A stretch of 64,000 bases of DNA from Vulcanisaeta moutnovskia 768-28 (GTDB taxonomy: Archaea > Thermoproteota > Thermoprotei > Thermoproteales > Thermocladiaceae): positions 1 to 64,000 of the forward strand of contig NC_015151.1 of assembly GCF_000190315.1 (NCBI RefSeq). Reading direction: 5' to 3'. The notes beneath the pieces are model-generated. The model was not told the DNA's origin. It searched no databases and saw only the letters and a program-made list of their open reading frames with translations. Below are positions 37,016 through 46,065 of this stretch, one piece after another. The translations under genes and the position numbers were made by a program. Numbering within the stretch: position 1 is the first letter of the stretch; every line of letters starts with the position of its first letter.

Positions 37016-37552
37016 TTATGACCTTGGCCTTCTTATTGCCAATATTATTACTGCAATCAGTACTACGATCACTATAATTATTGCTATTAATAGCATGTCT
37101 TGATTACCTGAAACTTTGCTTGACTCCGGTATCGATAATGTTATGTTTAATTGATTAGTAAAGTTCTCACTTGTTAGGTAGAAGGTGTATGCCCTAAACA
37201 CCGCTGTCTTACCTATAGTTGCGTTAACCGTAATAGTGATCACATCCTCCTTACCAGGCAATGGAGGCGGTGGTTGCGGAATTAATGCAATCCCCTCATT
37301 GTTTGTTGTAGCCGTACCGTATGCATGAAGCATTTGTGTGGTATATGACTGAACAAACTCCATGTATGTTATAGTCGCATTACTTAATGGACCTACCCCC
37401 TGAACAACCACATTTACCTGCGTTGTGTTTTGTGATGCTACTATTACCATGGCCATTACAGCGATTATTGAGATTAGGGATATTACCACATACTTAATGT
37501 GTGTTTTGTTGATCACGGTTTCGAATGAGACAAAGGCAAGGTATATAAGCAT
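37016..37552 (-). CDS. Surface protein with N- and C-terminal membrane helices
   Basis: A 178-residue protein: an N-terminal helix (about 24-42), a roughly 100-residue outside domain with several N-x-S/T sites and a proline-rich patch (PQPPPPLPGKED), then a C-terminal helix ending in RRPRS. It resembles small crenarchaeal surface-anchored beta-domain proteins of unknown function. The first 20 residues are unusual for a signal sequence, so a start further in is possible. Confidence 0.6.
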   Translation of the reverse strand: MLIYLAFVSFETVINKTHIKYVVISLISIIAVMAMVIVASQNTTQVNVVVQGVGPLSNATITYMEFVQSYTTQMLHAYGTATTNNEGIALIPQPPPPLPGKEDVITITVNATIGKTAVFRAYTFYLTSENFTNQLNITLSIPESSKVSGNQDMLLIAIIIVIVVLIAVIILAIRRPRS

Positions 37553-37762
37553 TACGAAATCTAACAGGCATACCGTTCAGCAAGCACGTAATATTCATGC
37601 AAAAATCTAGGAAATATTCACAATGATAAAGCCAGGACCATGACTAGAGCAAGCCAATCAATGACCAAGAGATCTAAATAATCTATAGGCTGGGTACCAA
37701 GAATCAATAAATTCCATACGCAATACTTTAATCCAACAGGTAAATAGGGAGGTGTGTCATCA

Positions 37763-39022
37763 ATGTATGAATCGATCTCGAGGAAGGTTGATGAACTACG
37801 TAATGAAATAATCAACACACTAACCCACCTAATAAGCATACCAGCGGTAAACCCAAGCTACGGGGGAGAAGGAGAGTTGGAAAAGGCAAATGCACTACTC
37901 GAGATAATAAGGGGTTGGCCCTTCGACGAAGTAAAACGCATAGACGCACCAGACAGGAGGGCCAAGGGTGGCGTTAGACCAAACATACTAGCCATATACA
38001 GGGGCAAGGACGAGAGTGCAGGCAAGCTCTGGATAGTGACCCACCTAGACGTTGTACCACCCGGCGACCTAAGCGCATGGACTGTTACAAAACCCTTTGA
38101 GCCAAAGATCGTAGGCGATAAAATCTATGGCAGAGGTACAGAGGACAATGGACAATCACTGGTGGCATCACTATACGCGGTCAAGGCATTGATGGAACTC
38201 GGCATTAGGCCTAGGAGGACCGTGGTACTGGCCTTCGTAAGCGACGAGGAGGCGGGCTCGGACTACGGCATAAAATACCTAATGAGCAAACACCCAGAGC
38301 TCTTTGACAAGAAGGACCAAGCCCTAGTACCAGACGCCGGTAATTCGGATGGTAGTTTCATAGAGGTTGCCGAGAAATCAATACTATGGCTAAAGTTCAA
38401 GGTGTATGGTAAGCAGACCCACGGTAGTACGCCACACAAGGGGTTAAATGCACATGAGGTAGCCATAACCCTAGCCAACCTACTAAAGAACCTACTGATC
38501 ACAAAATACAGCATTAGGGACGCGCTATATGAACCGCCTGAGTCAACCTTCGAAATAACAATGGTAAGCGGGACAGCAACCTCACCGAACATCGTACCTG
38601 GATACCATGAATTCGTAATGGACAGTAGGGTACTACCACAATACAGCCTAGACGAAGTACTCAGGGACATAGGCAACGCAATAAACCTAGTCAAGGCCAT
38701 GTACCATAGGAAGATAGAGAACGAGGAGGTACCAAGGATAGAGGTAGAGACAATACAGAGGCTAGACGCACCAAAACCAACACCCACAGACGCAGAGATA
38801 GTAAAGGCACTGGTAAAGGTACTGAGGGAGACAAGAGGAATAGAACCAAAAATAGGAGGAATAGGAGGAGGAACATTCGCAGCATACTTCAGAATGCTCG
38901 AAATACCAGCCGTAGTATGGTCAACAATAGACGAAGTAGCACACCAACCAAACGAATACACAAAAATAACAAACCTAATAAACGACACAAAAACAATAGC
39001 CACACTAATAACCACAATATAA
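37763..39022 (+). CDS. M20-family metallopeptidase/deacylase
   Basis: About 419 residues of the ArgE/DapE/ACY1/CPG2 family: WIVTHLDVVPPGD gives the first metal His and catalytic Asp, GRGTEDNGQ the bridging Asp, SDEEAGSDYG the catalytic Glu pair, and DEVAHQPNE a late His ligand. It removes an amino acid or acyl group from small peptides or N-acyl compounds using zinc. ATG 37763 is preferred over GTG 37754, because GGAGGTG (37750-37756) looks like its ribosome-binding site and overlaps the GTG. The long antisense frame here is a codon-bias shadow. Confidence 0.9.
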   Translation: MYESISRKVDELRNEIINTLTHLISIPAVNPSYGGEGELEKANALLEIIRGWPFDEVKRIDAPDRRAKGGVRPNILAIYRGKDESAGKLWIVTHLDVVPPGDLSAWTVTKPFEPKIVGDKIYGRGTEDNGQSLVASLYAVKALMELGIRPRRTVVLAFVSDEEAGSDYGIKYLMSKHPELFDKKDQALVPDAGNSDGSFIEVAEKSILWLKFKVYGKQTHGSTPHKGLNAHEVAITLANLLKNLLITKYSIRDALYEPPESTFEITMVSGTATSPNIVPGYHEFVMDSRVLPQYSLDEVLRDIGNAINLVKAMYHRKIENEEVPRIEVETIQRLDAPKPTPTDAEIVKALVKVLRETRGIEPKIGGIGGGTFAAYFRMLEIPAVVWSTIDEVAHQPNEYTKITNLINDTKTIATLITTI

Positions 39023-39089
39023 TAGTATTGTCATTCGCATTCTATTTCTGCATGTTAAATTAATATAGTACTGCAAAGCTTGGATTTTA

Positions 39090-40847
39090 ATGGGATTAGA
39101 TAATTGGTTTATTTATAGACCGCCCTTTGATAAATTTGGCGATTTAAAGGAGATTATTCAATGGATTAAAACAAAGAAGGAGCCACCATATATTTGTGTA
39201 TTTCCTGGTAATGCCGAGCATTGGTTTTGGTCCCTTAAGTACTCTGTTAAGGGTGAGGTTGGTTATGCTCTTTGGGGTGATAGAGCTAGTGGGCCCGTAA
39301 GTATTAAAGGCCTTAGTGAGAATACTGGTTTTCCATTTAAGGGTCTCGTTGATAGGTACATTAATGCCTTATTTAGAATTGAGAAAAAGGACGGTAATGC
39401 TAGACTGTTATTGAGGAGGGATCTTAACGATGCAATGCCTATTATTGCTCTTTTTCACGTAATTGATGTTGGGGTTGTCGGGATTGGTTTGGTGACTGAC
39501 ATTACCCTTGATGCTTTTAGGAACTTTAGGCATTGGAGGGAGGACCAGGGTCATTGGATTATTAGGTGGAGGATGAGGGTTCTATGGCTTGACCCTGGCG
39601 TTAGGGCCCTTCTTATGGATCCTGGCTTTGGATGGAGAAATGAGGAGGAATTGATTAAGGTGCTAAAGGATAGAATTACTAATAGGATTGAAATTAATGT
39701 GCCAAGGCAGGGAAATACGTGTTTTACAAATGAGAGTTTGCGTAAAGAGGTTTGGCAGAAGATAAGTGATATATTTCATAATGATGATGAGGTTAAATCC
39801 ATGATTAAATTTTACGGGCATACGCAATTCCCTGCATTATCTAAGCAGGTTCTCGTCGGTATTTCTGAATTTAATATTAATGAAATCGTTAAGAGGATAT
39901 CTGAGGATTTTTACTATGATGAGAGTTTCATTCGTAGGTTCATTAGTGCTGTGCAGTTTGGCAATGTTCTTCTTGTTGGTCCTCCTGGCGTTGGTAAGAC
40001 TAGCCTTGCAATTACTGCAGCAAGATTATTGGGTGGTGATAATGGCTATATGGTTAGAGTTGCAAATGCTCTTTGGTTTAGGAGAGATGTGATTGGTGGT
40101 GAAACTCTTGAGGAGGGCTCTATTAAATGGAGGGCTGGTATGTTAGTTCAGGCTTATAATAATGTTGCCGAAAGAATTAAAAATGGTGATAATCGTCCTT
40201 ACTTTGTAGTTATTGACGAATTTAATAGGGCAGATGTAGATAAGGCCTTTGGTGATTTCTTTGCAATATTTAGATCGCCAAATCCTGAAGATTGGGAAAT
40301 ACCGGTGGATTTAATACGTGAAATTGAAAGTTATAATGAGCATATTGATAATCAAGCTAAATTATTTATTAAGAATTATAGTAACTTTAAAGATGAACCG
40401 TTAAAGTTAATTAGAGTTATTGGTACTATGAATGTTATTGATATTAGGAACCTATTCATGGTTGGTGAGGCTACATTAAGGAGATTCGTAATAATAGAAC
40501 TTAAGTGCCCTACAGATACATATGACGTTGAAATGTTCCTTAAAGAATTAACTACCTTAGATAATCCAATTAAGGACCTAATTAAGGAGTTTATAGGTAG
40601 ATTACGTAAGGATCTTAGTAATAAGCAACTCTGTATATCTCCAGGTAGTGTTAAGAATGCTATACGGTTATTGTCTAATACGTTAGATAAAAAATTGCTC
40701 GATGCTAACGATAAGGCTAAAGTTCTGAATTATTTTGCAGATTACCTTAAGTCATCATTAGGTATAATTGTTGGTACCTCAGCCAAAAAACTCGAGGATA
40801 CTATTAATAGAGTCAAGAGTGAGCTTATAAGTCCTAGTGAGATGTAA
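39090..40847 (+). CDS. McrB-like AAA+ NTPase with EVE/PUA-like N-terminal region
   Basis: A 585-residue protein. Residues about 30-170 read PPYICVFPGNAEHWFW...LWG, then VGIGLVTDI and GHWIIRWRMRVLWL, a layout like EVE/YTH/PUA-like readers of modified bases. The AAA+ core has Walker A GPPGVGKT (297-304), Walker B VVIDEFNRAD (Asp376/Glu377), and GTMNVID (Asn448) followed by EATLRRF: the sequence set of McrB, whose hallmark is MNTAD and DEINRG. McrB proteins form hexamers that move on modified DNA using GTP. Leaderless ATG 39090 follows AAATTAATAT by 28 bp. A nuclease gene begins 5 bp after the stop. The N-domain assignment is inference; the McrB core is firm. Confidence 0.85.
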   Translation: MGLDNWFIYRPPFDKFGDLKEIIQWIKTKKEPPYICVFPGNAEHWFWSLKYSVKGEVGYALWGDRASGPVSIKGLSENTGFPFKGLVDRYINALFRIEKKDGNARLLLRRDLNDAMPIIALFHVIDVGVVGIGLVTDITLDAFRNFRHWREDQGHWIIRWRMRVLWLDPGVRALLMDPGFGWRNEEELIKVLKDRITNRIEINVPRQGNTCFTNESLRKEVWQKISDIFHNDDEVKSMIKFYGHTQFPALSKQVLVGISEFNINEIVKRISEDFYYDESFIRRFISAVQFGNVLLVGPPGVGKTSLAITAARLLGGDNGYMVRVANALWFRRDVIGGETLEEGSIKWRAGMLVQAYNNVAERIKNGDNRPYFVVIDEFNRADVDKAFGDFFAIFRSPNPEDWEIPVDLIREIESYNEHIDNQAKLFIKNYSNFKDEPLKLIRVIGTMNVIDIRNLFMVGEATLRRFVIIELKCPTDTYDVEMFLKELTTLDNPIKDLIKEFIGRLRKDLSNKQLCISPGSVKNAIRLLSNTLDKKLLDANDKAKVLNYFADYLKSSLGIIVGTSAKKLEDTINRVKSELISPSEM

Positions 40848-40852
40848 TTACT

Positions 40853-42154
40853 ATGAGTAGTAGGTACTTAAGAAGGCTGAGAAATTTATCTGTCCTCGTT
40901 GGAAGATATTACGTTAGGCATTACGGTTTACGTAAATCATCAAGAATACTTCGTGTTCTCCTTGGTCATTTACCTGAAGATGCGCATGTACCTATCGATA
41001 ATTTGACTAGGAATTACTTATTCGTGACTATGGGTATGATAATTACTAAAGATCTAATTAGAGCAATTAATGATGCAATACATGATTACATTAGATATAG
41101 GGAGTTTAAAGTTGTTTTTGATAATCAGACATGGGGTGCCCTTGATGTAACACGTACAGTAATAACATATCCCAGCGGACTTTATGCATTTATGACATAC
41201 CTACCAACAAGTAAATCACCAGAATACTTATTACTTAGGGAAATAGCCTCTCGAGCATTAATAAACACAAGACATATAATTAATTGGGTTGAAGATATAA
41301 TACGTAATAGCGATCAAGAGAATAAAGTTATTCATGAATTAAGATATGAGACTAATAACTTAAAGAAGATGGTTGCAAGGCTAAAGCGAAAAATAAATAA
41401 GCTACCAGCATCGACCATTAAGTATGCTCATCGAGATATAATAACCGAGATTGAAAGATTGGCACCTTATGCACCTGCATGGTTATTAGATGCCTATGAC
41501 GCATACTTATTAAGTCGTTTCTTAGGCAGGAAAGTTTATGTTACAACCAGGCGCAAAGTTGGTACTCATGATTTAATAATGCTCGGTTGGAGACTTTATG
41601 AAATATTCATATATATGCTTATACTAGAAATATTTGAAAGCGTGGGTTATAAAATCGAATCGAAAAAGTCGAGAATATTGAGGTTATCTAAAAATGAGAA
41701 GATAATCAATATAGTATTTAATAGACCATTAAGTAATTCTATAATTATGTCTGCAGATTCTAGTAAAGATTTAGCTAAAAGAGTAAGAGGTAGACCTGAT
41801 GTCTCAATTGTAGGAAATGAACATACAATAGTAATTGAATGCAAATTCTCAGAAACACCTACATATATAACCGCTGGTAGGTATAAGGTCATGGCTTACA
41901 TGTACGAATATAATGCCGACCTAGGAATTTTGGTGCTTCCAGGGTTAAATATAAAGATCGTATATGATGAAGAGGATAAGGCAACGGCAAAACTTTGGAG
42001 TATAATTAAAAAATATGGTTATGCAAAAATCTCATTAAACAATAATAAAAATATATATTTAGTAAGGATTGACCCAGGAGAATTCGATGACATTCATAAT
42101 GTATTAAAAACAGCCAAAGAGAGATTATTTAGCATTCTTAACGATATAATTTAG
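40853..42154 (+). CDS. McrC-like PD-(D/E)xK nuclease, partner of the McrB-like ATPase
   Basis: A 433-residue basic protein. The C-terminal third holds a PD-(D/E)xK core: GRPDVSI (Asp316), VIECKFSE (Glu329, Lys331) and a following helix ITAGRYKVMAYMYEY. Before it, LGWRLYEIFIYMLILEIFE resembles the helix that precedes the nuclease in McrC/DUF2357-type proteins. The N-terminal half is alpha-helical and Arg-rich, consistent with an adaptor that docks on the ATPase. It begins 5 bp after the McrB-like stop. McrC cuts DNA when stimulated by McrB. The N-terminus is not recognisable as classical McrC. Confidence 0.8.
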   Translation: MSSRYLRRLRNLSVLVGRYYVRHYGLRKSSRILRVLLGHLPEDAHVPIDNLTRNYLFVTMGMIITKDLIRAINDAIHDYIRYREFKVVFDNQTWGALDVTRTVITYPSGLYAFMTYLPTSKSPEYLLLREIASRALINTRHIINWVEDIIRNSDQENKVIHELRYETNNLKKMVARLKRKINKLPASTIKYAHRDIITEIERLAPYAPAWLLDAYDAYLLSRFLGRKVYVTTRRKVGTHDLIMLGWRLYEIFIYMLILEIFESVGYKIESKKSRILRLSKNEKIINIVFNRPLSNSIIMSADSSKDLAKRVRGRPDVSIVGNEHTIVIECKFSETPTYITAGRYKVMAYMYEYNADLGILVLPGLNIKIVYDEEDKATAKLWSIIKKYGYAKISLNNNKNIYLVRIDPGEFDDIHNVLKTAKERLFSILNDII

Positions 42155-42321
42155 CCCTAAATTAATTTAGATAATAATGTTTAGAACTTAAGGGAAGTAA
42201 GTCAATATTTTAATTGAGCTACTATTAAAGGTTCTTGTCTAGAATGAAAGTGATAAGAATTTATTAAAGAAAGATTAATGAATAATGCATTAAGAAAAAT
42301 AAGGTAACTATTTAAGTATTT

Positions 42322-42585
42322 CTATTTTTCTTTCCATTTGTTTATTAGTTCGTTTATTTTCTTTGCCATTTCTATGTCGAGTTGCGTTATTCCTCCTTCG
42401 TCGTGCGTTGTTAGTCTTAGTGTTAGGTGTTTCCAGGTTATGATCATGTCTGGGTGGTGTTCCTCCGCCTCGGCTATTTGGGCTAGTTCGTTTATGAATC
42501 CTATGCAGTCCATGAATGTTTTGAATTCTATTTCTCTTGTTAGGTAGTTGTCTTCTAGTTTCCATCCTTCCGGTATTGATTTCAT
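42322..42585 (-). CDS. Pterin-4a-carbinolamine dehydratase
   Basis: An 87-residue protein with EEHHPDMIITWKHLTLRLTTHD followed by GGITQLDIEMA: the catalytic His pair and the conserved W, THD and GG(I/L)T elements of the PCD/DCoH family. It dehydrates 4a-hydroxytetrahydropterin; since no aromatic hydroxylase is nearby, a role in molybdopterin or another pterin pathway is possible. Full length for the family. Confidence 0.93.
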   Translation of the reverse strand: MKSIPEGWKLEDNYLTREIEFKTFMDCIGFINELAQIAEAEEHHPDMIITWKHLTLRLTTHDEGGITQLDIEMAKKINELINKWKEK

Positions 42586-42739
42586 TATTTTTCTTTGGTG
42601 AGTGTTGGCATTGTTGTTTTGTTTGTTTTCTCTATATAAATCGTTGTTTTTGTTTGATTTGTTTTAGTAGTGGGTTTTGTGGTGTTATTTATGGATGGTT
42701 ATTTTGTTCGTGGTTTCTTGTTGGTTGTTGTGATTGGTG

Positions 42740-43519
42740 TTAATCGCTATTGCAAGCGGATTCCTTGATTATTTTGTTAAATAGTTCGTAGTCTTTGATG
42801 GCCATTTCCATGAGTTCGCCGTTTAGGATTTTTCTTGATGTTTGCATTTCGTGAATTCTGTATTTTGTTAGGATGATTGGTTCATGAAGTACGATAAAGC
42901 ATTGGCTAAGTATGAGTATGAAGAGTATTGCGTCTGAGTATAGGTTAACGCTTTCAATTATGTCGAGTCTCTTAATTAATGGATCTCGTAGTGCTAATAG
43001 GCTTGATGTATTGTAGAATAGTTGCCAATAATCGGCATGTAGCCATTCATTGATGTCTAGGCGTATGTACTTATTGGTATTGTCCTTGGTGATGATTTTC
43101 TTATTAAGGATCACTGAGCAATAGTAGGTGGGTAGTTCGTTGCAGTGGATTTCGTTGCCATTGATGTCGATGAATTGAAATAGATTGTGGTAAAGACCTA
43201 GATCGGTGGTGTTTTTGAATACCTTCTCTATATGGCTAAGTTTGTTTTGTAGCCATTCATCATCGTCGTCGAGGAATGCGATAATGTCGCCGCTTGATTC
43301 CTTAATGCCTCTGGCCCACATGGGGCCTACCTTATTGCTTGTATGGTGAATTACAAAGCCGTATGGGTTGACTAGTTCCTTAATCTCGTTATTAGTGTAT
43401 GACGAGACGATAATTAGTTCGTCAGGCTTCCTGGATTGATTTATTACTGAGGAAATGGCTTGCTTTAGTAGTGGTGCTCTTGCTCTTGTGGTGCTGATGA
43501 TTATGGTCGTTATTTTCAC
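42740..43519 (-). CDS. Family 2 glycosyltransferase
   Basis: A 259-residue GT-A enzyme: TIIISTTRARAPLLKQAISSVINQS at the N-terminus, then GDIIAFLDDDDEW with the metal-binding Asp cluster. It would add a sugar from a nucleotide-sugar donor, likely in glycan or glycolipid synthesis. It lacks membrane helices. The 150 bp upstream are T/G-rich on the plus strand without a clear element. Confidence 0.87.
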   Translation of the reverse strand: MKITTIIISTTRARAPLLKQAISSVINQSRKPDELIIVSSYTNNEIKELVNPYGFVIHHTSNKVGPMWARGIKESSGDIIAFLDDDDEWLQNKLSHIEKVFKNTTDLGLYHNLFQFIDINGNEIHCNELPTYYCSVILNKKIITKDNTNKYIRLDINEWLHADYWQLFYNTSSLLALRDPLIKRLDIIESVNLYSDAILFILILSQCFIVLHEPIILTKYRIHEMQTSRKILNGELMEMAIKDYELFNKIIKESACNSD

Positions 43520-43603
43520 GCTAATTATTCCGTTTATACCTAATTTAATACTTCCAGTTATGTTGATAATCCATAAAAATATCCCTAACCTGGATTTTAG
43601 TAC

Positions 43604-45073
43604 GTGACATTGTCATTTCCCCAGGACTTTAGGTTTGGTTGGTCTCAGGCTGGTTTTCAGCATGAGATGGGTATTCCTGGAGATGAGGATCCTAATAGTG
43701 ATTGGTGGGTTTGGGTTCATGATAGGGATAATATAGCGTCAGGGCTCGTTAGTGGTGACTTGCCTGAGAACGGCCCTGGCTATTGGAGTCTATACAGGGT
43801 TTTCCACGATAATGCCGTTAGGATGGGTCTTGATATTGCGAGGATTAATGTTGAGTGGTCCAGGGTATTCCCAAAACCAATGCCCGAGCCGCCTAGTGGT
43901 AATGTTGAGGTTGTTGGTGATAATGTCATTAAGGTTGATGTTGATGAGCGTGACCTAAGGAGACTCGATGAGGCTGCCAATAAGGCTGCTGTTGAGCATT
44001 ATAGGGTGATGTTTAATGATTTGAAGAATAGGAATATTTTCTTCATACTCAACCTGTATCACTGGCCGTTGCCACTATGGATTCATGACCCGATTAGGGT
44101 TAGGCGTGGTGACCTTTCTGGGCCCACTGGTTGGCTTGATGTTAAAACTGTCATTAACTTCGCTAGGTTTGCTGCGTATGTGGCTTGGAGGTTTGATGAC
44201 TTGGTCGATATGTACTCCACAATGAATGAGCCCAATGTGGTTGCCTACGCCGGTTACGCCAATGTTAAGAGCGGTTTCCCACCGGGCTACCTAAACCCTG
44301 GCCTTGCCAGGAGGGCGTTGATTAACCTGATTCAGGCCCATGCCAGGGCTTATGATGCGATTAAGGCCATTAGTAGGAAACCGGTCGGCATTATCTACGC
44401 AAACAACGCCTATACACCACTGACAGAGAAGGATGCTGGGGCCGTCGAGTTGGCGGAGCAGGATGCCAGGTGGTCCTTCTTTGATGCTATAATTCATGGT
44501 AATTTATATGGTGAGGTTAGGGATGATCTCAGGGGTAGGCTTGATTGGATTGGTGTTAATTACTATTCAAGGCTTGTGGTTAGGCTAACCGGTGAGAATT
44601 CCTACTCCGTAGTTCCAGGCTATGGTCACGCCTGCGAAAGGAATTCTGTGAGTCCCGATAACAAGCCATGCAGCGACTTTGGCTGGGAATTCTATCCCGA
44701 GGGACTTTATGACGTTTTAATGAAGTACTGGAGGCGTTATCGCTTGCCTATGTATGTTACGGAGAATGGAATAGCCGATGCGGCCGATTACCTAAGGCCT
44801 TACTATCTCGTTAGTCACGTATACCAGGTACATAGGGCGTTGGGCGATGGTGCTGACGTTAGGGGTTACCTGCATTGGTCGTTAACGGATAATTACGAGT
44901 GGGCCTCAGGCTTTAGCATGAGGTTTGGCCTGCTCTACGTTGATTATTCCAGCAAGAAGCAGTACTGGAGACCATCGGCCTATATCTATAGGGAGATAGC
45001 GATGAATAAGGCGATTCCTGATGAGTTAATGCACTTGAATGCAGTACCACCCATAAGGCCGTTAAGGAGGTAA
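43604..45073 (+). CDS. lacS: Family 1 beta-glycosidase (LacS type)
   Basis: A 489-residue GH1 enzyme of the length of Sulfolobus LacS. It starts [20 protein letters not shown]; the acid/base is Glu209 in TMNEPN and the nucleophile Glu387 in YVTENG, close to the LacS positions 206 and 387. It hydrolyses beta-galactosides and beta-glucosides from oligosaccharides. No signal peptide. GTG 43604 follows a CATAAAAATATCC box at leaderless spacing. Confidence 0.95.
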   Translation: MTLSFPQDFRFGWSQAGFQHEMGIPGDEDPNSDWWVWVHDRDNIASGLVSGDLPENGPGYWSLYRVFHDNAVRMGLDIARINVEWSRVFPKPMPEPPSGNVEVVGDNVIKVDVDERDLRRLDEAANKAAVEHYRVMFNDLKNRNIFFILNLYHWPLPLWIHDPIRVRRGDLSGPTGWLDVKTVINFARFAAYVAWRFDDLVDMYSTMNEPNVVAYAGYANVKSGFPPGYLNPGLARRALINLIQAHARAYDAIKAISRKPVGIIYANNAYTPLTEKDAGAVELAEQDARWSFFDAIIHGNLYGEVRDDLRGRLDWIGVNYYSRLVVRLTGENSYSVVPGYGHACERNSVSPDNKPCSDFGWEFYPEGLYDVLMKYWRRYRLPMYVTENGIADAADYLRPYYLVSHVYQVHRALGDGADVRGYLHWSLTDNYEWASGFSMRFGLLYVDYSSKKQYWRPSAYIYREIAMNKAIPDELMHLNAVPPIRPLRR

Positions 45074-45134
45074 CGCCTACAATAGCATTATCACATTTAT
45101 ACCTAACATTCTCGCAATCTCTCCCTGCTTAACA

Positions 45135-45479
45135 TTAAGCGTTAAAAGGGGGTAGCCCTTTACTCATTGCAAGCGCTATATGGAGCGAGTCGTAAATTGG
45201 TAATTTATTATCAATTGCTATCATGAACGCCCTATCAACATACTTCTCCTCAGGCTCTAAAACGACATTCTTACCAATTAAGGACATTAGTATATCACGA
45301 AGTTTAAACGCGTACTCCCTGCTAACAATCCCTTTGACCTGAGCCTTCCATATAGCGTTCATAACCTCCTTAACGATATGATCGATAGAGATGGAATTAG
45401 TGACGTACGTAATTAATGATTGCCAACCAGGTTCCTTAAGTATGAAGGCTGTTAGTGCCGATGTGTCAATTACTATCAC
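45135..45479 (-). CDS. vapC: VapC-type PIN-domain toxin, C-terminus frameshifted
   Basis: 114 residues in this frame, beginning VIDTSALTAFILKE (Asp) with later KEVMNA (Glu) and IYDSLHIAL (Asp). PIN toxins have about 130 residues and end with a fourth acidic loop; here the frame exits at GLPPFNA. If one base of the C5 tract (plus-strand G45148-45152) is removed, translation continues LPLLTLNVKQGEIARMLG to a stop at 45077, giving 133 residues, a normal VapC tail. So a one-base insertion in a homopolymer breaks the gene, or the sequence has an error there. In the restored frame the fourth acidic position would be Asn (TLN). Overlaps vapB by 14 bp. Confidence 0.85.
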   Translation of the reverse strand: MIVIDTSALTAFILKEPGWQSLITYVTNSISIDHIVKEVMNAIWKAQVKGIVSREYAFKLRDILMSLIGKNVVLEPEEKYVDRAFMIAIDNKLPIYDSLHIALAMSKGLPPFNA

Positions 45480-45699
45480 GGTCCTCCCTCACTGAGTTTG
45501 CTGAAAAGCCCTTAGGTGCACTTATTGGTATTTTCTCAAGCTCCTCAACGACACGCTTAATATTCTCCTCAGCCTCCAACTCCCTAATCCTCTCCTCAAC
45601 AAACCTCCCTAATTCCTCAGCCCAATTAACCCTATCCCTATACCTCTCCATCTTCTCCTTAACCTCCTTCCTAACCTTAAAGCTAACGACGCTAGACAT
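45466..45699 (-). CDS. vapB: VapB-type antitoxin (ribbon-helix-helix)
   Basis: A 77-residue protein beginning VVSFKVRKEVKEKMERYRD, a beta strand plus helix pattern of RHH/CopG-type VapB, with an acidic C-terminus for toxin binding. It overlaps the downstream PIN gene by 14 bp. It would bind its own promoter and neutralise the toxin if that is functional. Confidence 0.85.
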   Translation of the reverse strand: MSSVVSFKVRKEVKEKMERYRDRVNWAEELGRFVEERIRELEAEENIKRVVEELEKIPISAPKGFSANSVREDRDSN

Positions 45700-45852
45700 T
45701 GAGATCGCTTAGGTACGCCATTAACAAAACCTTTGGTATACCATTATGAAATACCTTCAATTACCTTAACACTACGATGAGAAACGCAGTGTCATAAAGT
45801 CAATTAAATACTTCGTGAGTTAGCTTTTTAATCATTATAGATATCGGTTTTC

Positions 45853-46065
45853 GTGCTCAGGAATATCGGCAGCGTTAGACTTAGTTCCGAGGCATGGAGA
45901 TACTTAGCTGTCCTCGCCTCAATATCTATAATTGCTATGTACGTTGAGATGGTTGTCACGCCATCCTTACCAACAATTGAAAAGCAATATGGCGTGACAA
46001 AGTCTGAGGTTCCATGGGCCCTCTCCTCAGAAACCCTTATTGACTTAACCCCACCCCTTAATTAG
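45853..46065 (+). pseudogene. MFS transporter fragment, cut off by the tnpB element
   Basis: The first about 60 residues match the start of a 14-helix DHA2-type exporter: YLAVLASISIIAMYVEMVV followed by TPSLPTIEKQYGVTKSEVPW. The frame then runs into TLIDLTPPLN and stops where the tnpB sequence begins. A promoter-like CTTTTTAATCATTATA and a GTG start are intact. No remaining part of the transporter is found beyond the element, so insertion was followed by loss of the 3' part. Confidence 0.75.

Noticed and set aside
38263-39015. 250-codon open frame opposite the M20 peptidase gene
   Set aside because: It is the antisense shadow of a strongly biased codon pattern; the sense strand has complete M20 metal motifs, and the antisense protein is a Ser/Ile-rich sequence without any family pattern.
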